This document shows, piece after piece, positions 21,491 through 29,873 of a stretch of DNA of 64,000 nt; position 1 is the first letter of the stretch, and every line of letters begins with the position of its first letter. Under the pieces are notes generated by a model. That model made no database searches, had not been told where the DNA came from, and was given only the letters and a program-made list of their open reading frames with translations. The translations under genes were made by a program, and so were the position numbers. The stretch spans positions 19,844,501 to 19,908,500 of the forward strand of contig CATNEN010000001.1 of the NCBI GenBank assembly GCA_950097015.1, read 5' to 3'. The stretch is from Macrostomum hystrix (taxonomy: Eukaryota > Platyhelminthes > Macrostomidae).

Positions 21491-22522
21491 ATGGAAGCAA
21501 ACGTGTCATTGCTTCTCTGCGTACTGGTACTCCTACAACTCTGTGCCCCACTAACCGCTGAAGTTGCTGTCGCTCAGTTTGTAGTGATAAATCGAAAGTG
21601 CCTGAATGCTTCACTATCGGTGTGGCGAAAGCCTCGGGACTCCATCTCGATCATCGACTGCTTCATGTCGAGTCGCGAGTTCCGTCTAAACAGCGTCGGC
21701 GTGGTGCAGCGGAACAGGCGAGACGCCTCGTGTTTACTATTCCGATTTAGTCAGGTGTGTCACCTGCTCAGTCTATTCAACATCAGCTCTTCGGTGGCTA
21801 ATGCTGGACTGCGAGATCAGTTTGATTGCGAGACTGTTGTGGACTCTGAGTACGATGCCATCACGGCGAACGAGCACTTCAGTGCTGTGTGGGTTGGAGA
21901 CAGGGGACCGGCTCTGGAGAATGTGGTGTGCGGCCCTGGTGGACAGAGGAATCCCATGAGATCCAGCAATGTGAATTGGACGAACGAGGGCGCAGTGATG
22001 GACGGAGTATCGTCTCGACTGTGGGTGGACGATCCAGTCGGTCTAGACTTCACAGGCTCCTACACCTGGGTGCTGCACCTGAGGAGGAGGCCCAAAAATA
22101 ACTGCTTTGTTGAGTTAGAAACTTGTAATAACTTGGGTAGTGGGCATCTCGATCACTTCTGGGAGTTCAGCATAATGTCGCTTCGTGTACCGTATGCTCT
22201 TTACCATATGCCAGGCAAGCCGTATAGGTTACAAACTGGCTCAATTTTGCCCAGCAACAGTACGAAGTTCTTCGTTGCCGGAGTGTCCTACAATCGACCG
22301 ACTTCTGCCAAATTTTTCTTGGGATCTTCCTTTCTGTCCTGGCCTGAATACGTTCACAATGGTTCTGCCACTTCGGTGTACCAGGCAGCTGGAGCCTGCA
22401 TCAAGATCGGCTGGCGTTCACCTATAAATCCAAGCTTTCTTGATGGCGCAGTCAAGGCCGTTGCGTTAGCCTCATCAGCTCTCACTGATCTCCAGATCAG
22501 GCAACTTTTCCACCTGGGCTGA
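21491..22522 (+). CDS. secreted Cys-rich/LamG-like family, copy 5 (intact)
   Basis: One open frame of 343 residues, intronless. The signal peptide is MEANVSLLLCVLVLLQLCAP with a cleavage region around LTAEVA. The Cys-rich domain (about residues 37-160) holds CLNAS, IDCFMSS, DASC, QVCHLL, FDCE and VVCG. The LamG-like lobe follows (WVDDPVGLDF, YTWVLHLRR, CFVELETC, DHFWEFS, FFVAGVSYNR, CIKIGWRSP) and ends VKAVALASSALTDLQIRQLF. The lobe has three extra Cys, so two domain-internal disulfides are likely. Several N-x-S/T motifs occur. The product should be extracellular; partner and role are unknown. A TATA box lies at 21403 and a possible ATTAAA signal near 22693. The DNA of the core is nearly the same as copy 3; the first 35 residues and the last third are diverged. 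Confidence 0.88.
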   Translation: MEANVSLLLCVLVLLQLCAPLTAEVAVAQFVVINRKCLNASLSVWRKPRDSISIIDCFMSSREFRLNSVGVVQRNRRDASCLLFRFSQVCHLLSLFNISSSVANAGLRDQFDCETVVDSEYDAITANEHFSAVWVGDRGPALENVVCGPGGQRNPMRSSNVNWTNEGAVMDGVSSRLWVDDPVGLDFTGSYTWVLHLRRRPKNNCFVELETCNNLGSGHLDHFWEFSIMSLRVPYALYHMPGKPYRLQTGSILPSNSTKFFVAGVSYNRPTSAKFFLGSSFLSWPEYVHNGSATSVYQAAGACIKIGWRSPINPSFLDGAVKAVALASSALTDLQIRQLFHLG

Positions 22523-22740
22523 GCAAGTTCGATACGAGGGAAAACAAATTTAGTGATGACGTGCGAGCTGTGAGGCTACGACAGTGATTGAGCAAATCGA
22601 GGCTCTGAGTTGATGATTCTATACTTATAACTGCTTTAGAACTGAAAGTTAGTAATACTTTTACAGTGCAGCTTTTTCTTGGTTTCTTTTCATTAAATTC
22701 AGTTTGGATTACGATTGTATGACAGATATTTTTCCCCGAG

Positions 22741-23160
22741 ACATTGCTACTACACGGGCTGACTACACTCGAAATAAGTTACCAGTGCTTCTTAATAGAC
22801 TTTTTCCCAAATGTCTGCAATGAGTTCTAGGAAAACTTGTCTCGGAAAGCAGCTGCTTTCCATGGGCTCTATGTCAGAACATGTGCTATGCAAGCTGCTA
22901 GCTTAATGAAGCAAACGTCTGCTGAAAGTTTCCTTCTGCAAAACGGAAGTAGATTTAGGCCTCATTATTGTTTGCAGATAATTTTCTTTTCTATTATTCT
23001 GGCTGGATCAATATTCGGCTCTTACTGTCGGAAATTCTGTCCCTAATGCAGGCAATTAAAAAGTGTCTGTCGTTCTGTAGGGAAGGATATTGGTGAAATA
23101 TTTAGTTTAATGACTAACTATTAATCAGTAATGGTTTCACACAACTGTTACGCATATTCG
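22741..23160. repeat. duplicated non-coding block, copy b
   Basis: Homologous in the same orientation to 8195-8600 (see that entry). It begins about 220 bp after the stop of secreted-family copy 5. Neither copy has ends that look like a transposon. Confidence 0.6.
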
Positions 23161-23264
23161 CCTAGCTTTTGTTTTACTTACGCAATCTTTTTTGTGTTAA
23201 TCAGCAGCTAACTATTACTAGTGAACCTGTACCAACCCCCCGGCCTGCTCAGTTTTTTTACGCA

Positions 23265-23740
23265 AGCCGCTAAATTGGCCACGTTTTGGGCAACGCAGCC
23301 CCGAGCCTGATGGTTTATTCAGGCCGAAGCCCAATTCACACTGCGGGGCGTCACTCTGGAGGAGACCAGGTACAGTTACCTGTACAGTGACTGTGGTCTG
23401 CCCGGCAGCAGTGGCACCTGGCATTATAGTGCCCCGACTTCACCACGGACATCCAGCACGTGGCAGGCAAGGACAACCCGGTGGCCGACGCGCTGTCCTG
23501 CTGCACGGTCGACTCGGTGGTCCCCGGCGTGGACTTGGCAGCAACGCAAGCAGCGGACCGCGCTGCCCGTGCCGACACCAGCCTTCAGCTCGAGCCGCTG
23601 CAGCTCAACCCCTGTGTCAAACTGCTCTGCGTCATCTCCACCGGCTGGCCGCGCCCGTTTGTCTCCGAACTTCCGCCGCGCTGTGTTCGACGCTATCCAC
23701 GACCTTGTCCATAAAACAAGAGTATTGCGTCCTGCATGTA
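23265..23740 (+). pseudogene. Ty3/gypsy gag-pol deletion relic
   Basis: TFWATQPRA-stop-WFIQAEAQFTLRGVT matches the conserved gag capsid start of Ty3-type elements. A short way on, in another frame, TTDIQHVAGKDNPVADALS matches the end of RNase H (HxxGxxNxxADxLS). VISTGWPRP and RRAVFDAIHDLVHK resemble the integrase H2C2 lead-in. Gag and RNase H are normally separated by more than 1.5 kb, so a large internal deletion joined them. Stops and frameshifts make it dead. Confidence 0.65.
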
Positions 23741-23850
23741 CGTTACTTTAGTTGTCAGTGGGCTGCAATTGGTTCACTATCGATTTTCTCGAAGCCTTAT
23801 TCTCTAATTTAATTCTTATCTAAAAAAAGAAAAAGTCAGCAGCAGGCAAA

Positions 23851-24015
23851 CTAAAAGCGTTTAATACTCAATAAAGTTTCTGCGTGTTTGAATCGTTTGA
23901 ATCGTGTTTGCCCCGCTTTCAGTGTTTCGTTCAGGCACTTTCGATACACCATTGACGGCATTGACGTCAGTGGTTCGAGAATCAGAGCAAGATAAAATGA
24001 TTTGATTGCCGTCAT
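23851..24015 (-). pseudogene. possible inverted 5' stub of a sixth secreted-family copy
   Basis: A minus-strand frame of 54 codons starts MTAIKSFYLALILEPLTSMP and reaches VYRKCLNETLKAG. This resembles INRKCLNASLSVW in copy 5, with a shared 15-base run (ATCGAAAGTGCCTGA). Homology stops after about ten residues. The hydrophobic segment carries a Glu and is a poor signal. Chance similarity is possible. Confidence 0.3.
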
Positions 24016-24595
24016 TCTCGGTTTTTCATAGAGCTGTGTACATTTTGTTGACATAAATTAGTTCGACAAGCCACGAAATGAATATTTTAGATTATGTAAT
24101 CCAAGGAACCCCGCTATTAAACTTTTGGCTCTGCTTATAATTTTTAATTGCTGTCAATCAGTGGCCTCGCTATGCAGCGCAAGTTGCGTTTTTGAAGTGG
24201 TCCTGGCTGAAAGCTTTTTAGAAGCCTCATGCTGTCTGCCAGCTTTAGTACATGTGTAAGTCTTGAACTTAAGCGCCCATCACTTGCATTTTTTTCAGTG
24301 CACTTTTTTCAGTGCTTCAGTCATCGTGTCTGTTGCCGCAGTGTCTGGCCTACCAGTTTCAACTATGCAAGTCGGCAAACCTGCTCAACCAGCCTAACTG
24401 CATTTGAATGGAGTTTTTGGTAGCTAATATATTTACTTAAACCAGGTAAGTGATGGTTCTCTGCTTGGCGTTGAGCTGTGGATTCTGATGGTAAGGCGGT
24501 GCAGCTCCTGATTAAAGTCACTCTTGTGATGAAGAGGCTGCTTATCAAAACTGTTTAGATTGCACTTCCACTTAAGACTCTGACGTCGCTCCGGT

Positions 24596-24868
24596 CTAAG
24601 TGTTTGATTGGGGATAGTTACTATTGAATTGGAGATCGGATGCTGTGGAATTCGGAAGGGTAGTTAACTGGTTAGTCCTTTTGTTGATAATGAGCTGGGT
24701 ATTCTTAGCTTGCACCTGTGGGAGCCGCTGCAGTAAGTCAAAAAATGAAAACAAAAATTCGATTGGTATTCGATGAAGATTATTGTATAAGACGTGATTC
24801 GAGTTGAATACTATGATTCCAACAAAACCAAACAAAAAAATGAAAATATTCACACCCAGAAACATCAT
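24596..24868 (-). CDS. hypothetical membrane-anchored ORF
   Basis: A 90-codon frame starts MMFLGVNIFIFLFGFVGIIV, a strong hydrophobic segment that could be a signal anchor, followed by a polar stretch. CAG/GTGCAAG near 24713 could be a splice donor, but no convincing downstream exon was found in 23.7-24.6 kb. It may be the first exon of an unrecognised gene or chance. Not assigned to a family. Confidence 0.2.
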   Translation of the reverse strand: MMFLGVNIFIFLFGFVGIIVFNSNHVLYNNLHRIPIEFLFSFFDLLQRLPQVQAKNTQLIINKRTNQLTTLPNSTASDLQFNSNYPQSNT

Positions 24869-25330
24869 CAGCTGATTGTTGATGGAGTTAAGGGCTGAGC
24901 AGAGCAGCTAAAAAGGAGGAGTTAGTACTCATCAATCGCTGCGAGCCGATTCGATCCGATTGAGTAGCCTGAGCACGCATCAGCTGCGTATCAAGTGTCC
25001 ATCAGCAGATCGCGACCTCTGTGCAGCTATGGGACTGTAGTTGATCTGGTATTTTGGGGAATCCCAACTTCTGGATTACCGAGAGCGTATTGTGGGCGTG
25101 GCAGAGCCGCCTCGATCAAGGCTGGAAGGGAGAGAGAAGATAGAGATGCGTCTGGGAAGAGTCGCAGGCTGACACGCTCAGGTGGGGCGTCAACTTCATC
25201 GCCTTCGCCCGTCAGAGAGCTGAAATTGGAGCTGGCAAGACGCGGCCATAAATACGCGAGGCGCGCCCAGCTTCGAGGCGAAATCGGGACGCAGTTTCGA
25301 CACAAGCCGGAGCCCGAAGCAGTAGCCACC

Positions 25331-27016
25331 ATGTCGGGCCGGCCGATTTTCAAGAAGAGCAGCCCAAACAGCCGCCTGACCTGCTACCTGGGCAAGCGGG
25401 ACTATTTTGACGATCTGGCCACAATGGACCTCATCGACGGCGTCGTGCTTGTGGATCCGGGCATCGGGCCGGACAAGAAGGTGTTAGCGCACATCAAGTG
25501 CGAGTACCGCTACGGTCGAGGCGACATGGACAACGTCATGAACGGCGTGTCGTTCAAGAAGGACTTCTACTTCGCGGCCATGCAGGTCTACCCGACTGAT
25601 GCGCCACCGAAAAAGCTCACGCCGTTGCAGGTTCGGCCCCTGACGTTGAAACTGAAACTACTCAATGAATCGAAGATGTTGACCCTAGTTGCGTGTGTGC
25701 CTGTTGTAGGTCGTATCATCTGCTCGTGATGCTTAGGCTCAGCGGAAGAAAGGGCAGAATTTTCTTCTTGCTGCCTATTGTGCCAAGCCCCAGTGAAAAT
25801 ATTTGTCATTCAGGTTCTTGGATTTTGTCCAATTGATTTCGATGCAACTCCCTCCTCGTTATCTCCGGCAGGCCAGTCTCATGGCGAAGTTCTCGAACGC
25901 GCATCCGTTCAGCTTCCAGCTGCCGCACGACATTCCACCGTCGCTGATGATCCAGAGCACGGCGGTGTCGGATGGCTCGCAGGAGGAGGAGCCGTGCGGT
26001 GTGGAATACTATGTCCAGGTGTTCGCGGCCAAGCGGCGTGACGACCAGCCGCAGAGCCACTCGTCAGTGAAGATGGCCATCAGGCGCCTCACCTGCGCGA
26101 CTTCGAAGCCCGGCGACGTCAGTAAGCCATCAGCCGAGATCAACAAGGCCTTCCATCTGCACTCAGGCAGCGTGCGGCTGGAGGTCTCGCTCGCCAAGGA
26201 GCTTCACCATCACGGCGAGCCGGTGCTGGTGAGCGTCGTTATTGACAACTACTCAAGCAACGTAGTCAAGGGTCTCAGCCTGAAGCTGCTGCAGCTCATT
26301 GAGATCACTCTGTTCAAGGAGAAGGCCATTAAGAATGTGATCTACAGTGAGACAGTGGACAAGGGCTTCCCGCTAGCGCCGGGTCAGGCCGGATGGTGCG
26401 AGACCTTCAAACTGCGGCCCAGCCTGGCTGACAATCGCAACAAGGTGAGAGCTGTCTTCGAAAATTACTTCTATGTCTAGCCACTGTCGTTCCAGATCTT
26501 ACTAATCGTAGTGCAAAAGGATGATCTTATCGTCTTTTTGTATGACTATAGCATACCATTTTCATTTCTCTATTAAGAGGAAAACACTTGTTCTTCTAAG
26601 GAAAAATATCTGAAACTGTACACCTCAAGGCCGGAGTAGCACTCGACGGAAAGATGAAATATCAGGACACAAACTTGGCTAGCTCAACCCTCATCAGGGA
26701 CTTTCGCAACAAGGAGAACATCGGCATCATAGTGCAGTACATTGTGAGTGGCTGCTCCTGCTTTAAAGCTTGAATTGTCTTTTCCGGCCTTCTGTTTCAA
26801 CTAAATGTTCGGACGGCGACCTACCCGCAGGTGAAGGCCAGAGTCTTCACCGGATTCGGTGGCCGAGACGCCGTGCTGGAGTTGCCGCTGATTCTCAGCC
26901 ACCCGAAGCCGGTCGACGGATCAAGCGAGGCCAAAAAGTCAGACGACATAGTCTTCGAGCACTTCGCCAGGCTGAAGGTCGCCAAGCAGGACACTATCGC
27001 CGAGGCTCTCGACTAA
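25331..27016 (+). CDS. ARRB: arrestin (beta-arrestin type), four exons
   Basis: Exons 25331-25630, 25872-26444, 26630-26743 and 26831-27016 give 390 residues. All introns are GT-AG in phase 0. The start has the context GCCACCATG. Seen: an N-terminal [20 protein letters not shown] with the phosphate-sensing lysines, [23 protein letters not shown], then [20 protein letters not shown] with [15 protein letters not shown], the gate-loop/polar-core segment [20 protein letters not shown], and [12 protein letters not shown] near the C-terminus. Arrestins bind phosphorylated GPCRs, stop G-protein coupling and direct endocytosis. The C-tail is short: no LIELD-type clathrin box is visible, and the AP2-binding F-x2-F-x3-R motif ends in Lys. 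The frame stays open upstream of 25331 without another ATG. Convergent with EDRF1. Confidence 0.93.
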
Positions 27017-28102
27017 GCGGGCTGACGAGACAGGCTGATATTCTAAGATAATACTTGACTGAAGACCAGATTATCGATGAGGATGCGACTGACATAACTC
27101 AGCCAATAAGGGGTCAGGGGACATCAGAGGACATTCAGAACTGGTTGACTTAATCCAGCTTAATCTCCGGAGACACCCGCGAGTTTCGTAGTGTAGCCTA
27201 TATCCTTCGTTGCGTCGGATGCAGAGCCAGAGCCTTTCGCAGGCACCAATTAGTGTAGGGAAATGTATAATGCACCGGAACCGCAGATCTGCGACCCCTC
27301 TGCATCGATATGACCGGCCCCTGGCAGCCTAAATCCGGCTCCAACCGCAGCGATTCGCCTACCAGCGCTCGTCTGGAGTCGTCGGGCTGTCAGGCGCCGG
27401 GAGGTCGATGCGGGGTGCCTGTGGGCACTCGATAAGAATCATCAGCAGCACCGCTTCCAGCACGAAACAGAACCAACCTGAGCTGGGAAGACACGATCCC
27501 AGTCTCATCAATGCTTATGATAAACACGAGTCTGTTCAACTGAATTTGATTCGCTTTCTCCTATTATTTCTTTGTCTTTAGTAACTATCGTCATGGCAGA
27601 GTTCTGCTAAAAGTCAATTGGAAAAGTATAGAAACCACCAAAGATTTGGAGAAATTATGCAGATTCTATGACTGTAAAATGAGCCAGAATGGTACAGTCT
27701 CTTTACGGTACGGTAGACAAGAATTTACTCCGAGCTGAAAACAAATTCGGAAACAAATTCGAAAACAAATTATGCATGGCTTCCGTCGCGCCTTTCATGT
27801 ATCTTCTTATCTCATTCCTCTGCACTCTAGTCTGTTAACCTTCGATTCTCCATTGTCAGATGTCAGCTCGCTCTAATTCTGCCAGGTTCTCTACCCCTAC
27901 CTTTGATCTCTTCCCAACGCCTTCTGATTGGTCCGCCTTCCGCCTTCTAGCCTCATTCTCTTACCCCAGCCCAGTCTTGTTATCGGCCGCCAATCCCTCT
28001 CCACTCAGTTAAATAATAGACCGTCAAGGGCACAGCATTAAAATGTCCCAACGTTGCTCGTAGTCTTTCGATATTTTCCCTACAGCTTCAGTTGGCACTG
28101 CT

Positions 28103-28340
28103 GAGTGAGTTACAGAGCGGCCTAACGCATTCGCATCGGACCAACTTCCCCAAGCTCGATTCCGCAGCGCGGTCACATTCATTTGGGGGCGCAGCCGCGG
28201 AGAGAAGGCTTGTGGCCCTTGTCGTGCAATTTAGTCCAAGGCAAAGTGACAGTGTACACTGCCTGACAATATAATAAATTTAGAGCAGATGTACACATTT
28301 TGGTGCATGTGTGGTCAGGAGTCAGCGACACGAATTCAAT
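28103..28340 (+). mobile_element. tRNA-derived SINE, diverged
   Basis: AAGCTCGATTCCGCAG (B box), CATTTGGGGGCGCAGCCGCG and GACAGTGTACACTGCCTGAC match the family body. The A-box region has drifted and the 3' end is lost after CAGGAGTCAGCGACA. Confidence 0.7.
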
Positions 28341-28800
28341 ACGACTTTATCGTAGCCGCGAGGTCATATGTGAATGCAAGTGTTACAGCTTGTGTTTATG
28401 CTTTTATCTTCAAACAAAAGATTGATTTGTAACTTAAAATAAGCAAACTGGCGCCTTGTTTAACGCAAACGAGAAGTTTCTAGTCAGGAAGGACTAGAGA
28501 ATACTATCTATCAGAATGTGTATTTTAGGCATGAAAATATGAGCCAATGTTTGAGGGGAATATGCCAAATAGATATCTTCTTGAAGCGTTTCTTTAACGA
28601 AAATGCTGCTTGATTAACTAATATGCCTGTTCATGCAAAATATACTACTTACTACTTACAGTCCTGAAAGTAGAGTGAGATGAGAAGAATGCGCACGGGT
28701 TATAGCTTGAATTTTTATCAACCGGGTGCATTCCTTTTTTCTTGGATAAAGTCGATGCAACCAAGGAAAACTGTGGGATCATAGATGATAATAGTAAAAA

Positions 28801-29098
28801 CGAATGCAAAACCTTATCTGAATGATTGTTTACGAATACAAAACCTTATCTGAATGATTGGTTACGAATGCAAATCCTTATCTGAATGATTGGTTACGAA
28901 TGCAAAACCTTATCTGAATGATTGTTTACGAATGCAAAACCTTATCTGAATGATTGTTTACGAATACAAAACCTTATCTGAATGATTTGTTACGAATGCA
29001 AATCCTTATCTGAATGATTGGTTACGAATGCAAAACCTTATCTGAATGATTGTTTACGAATGCAAAACCTTATCTGAATGATTGGTTACGAATGCAAA
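28801..29098. repeat. 32-bp minisatellite, about 9 copies
   Basis: The unit contains CGAATGCAAAACCTTATCTG followed by AATGATTGGTTA. Variants alternate TGTTTA/TGGTTA and ATACA/ATGCA. Confidence 0.9.
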
Positions 29099-29208
29099 AA
29101 TTTCAAATCTTCCAAACAAATGGACTGATCACTAGATTACACATAACTTCTTCCCATTTCAAAAAAGGGGAATCCCTTAAGATAATAAATACAAAGAGGG
29201 GAATTCAA

Positions 29209-29655
29209 CACTAGGATCGAGTAAGGGGGATTCCTAAAACTAAATAGTAAGAGGGATTCCCAAAACTAGAATCGAGTAAAGGGGGATTTCCCAAAACTAG
29301 AATCGAGTAAAGGGGGATTTCCCAAAACTAGAATCGAGTAAAGGGGGATTTCCCAAAACTAGAATCGAGTAAAGGGGGATTTCCCAAAACTAGAATCGAG
29401 TAAAGGGGGATTTCCCAAAACTAGAATCGAGTAAAGGGGGATTTCCTAAAACTAGAATCGAGTAAAGGGGATTTCCCAAAACTAGAATCGAGTAAAGGGG
29501 ATTTCCAAAACCAAGAATCGAGTAAAGGGGGATTTCCAAAACTAGAATCGATTAAAGGGGGATTTCCCAAAACTAGAATCGAGTAAAGGGGGATTTCCCA
29601 AAACTAGAATCGAGTAAAGGGGGATTTCCCAAAACTAGAATCGAGTAACGGAGAT
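29209..29655. repeat. 30-31-bp minisatellite, about 14 copies
   Basis: The unit contains GGGGGATTTCCCAAAACTAG followed by AATCGAGTAAA. Copies are nearly identical in the middle and decay at both edges. The array ends about 220 bp beyond the 3' end of EDRF1. Confidence 0.9.
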
Positions 29656-29873
29656 TGCTAAAAATAGAAACAGTAAAGAGTGAATCCTTAGAGGATATAT
29701 AATCGGATAAGAAGAACCACAAAATAGAAACACTGAATAAAGCTAATTATTTTTCGGATCTAAAATTAACTCCGTTATTCCCTACTTAAAGTAGTAGCCA
29801 ACGCAGCTGACAGCGAGTTCTGATTCGATTTGAAGACTTTTATTTTAAACAGCAACAACAAAAACTAGGGGCA

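Larger units (their letters stand above)
22523..25330. other. intergenic with relics
   Basis: Holds the second copy of the duplicated block (22741-23160), a Ty3-like relic (23265-23740), a possible inverted family stub (23851-24015) and an unassigned minus ORF (24596-24868). The last 300 bases form the 5' leader and promoter region of the arrestin gene. Confidence 0.5.
27017..29873. other. intergenic between convergent arrestin and EDRF1
   Basis: Holds the arrestin 3' UTR, a diverged SINE (28103-28340) and two minisatellites (28801-29098, 29209-29655). No gene was recognised. The EDRF1 polyadenylation signal (AATAAA on the minus strand) lies at 29838-29843. Confidence 0.55.

Noticed and set aside
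24995-25330. In-frame upstream extension of arrestin exon 1
   Set aside because: No ATG occurs in frame before 25331, which has an ideal start context; the extension is 5' leader.
28801-29655. Regularly spaced repeats considered as a CRISPR array
   Set aside because: Units are contiguous without unique spacers, there are no cas genes, and the context is animal DNA; these are minisatellites.
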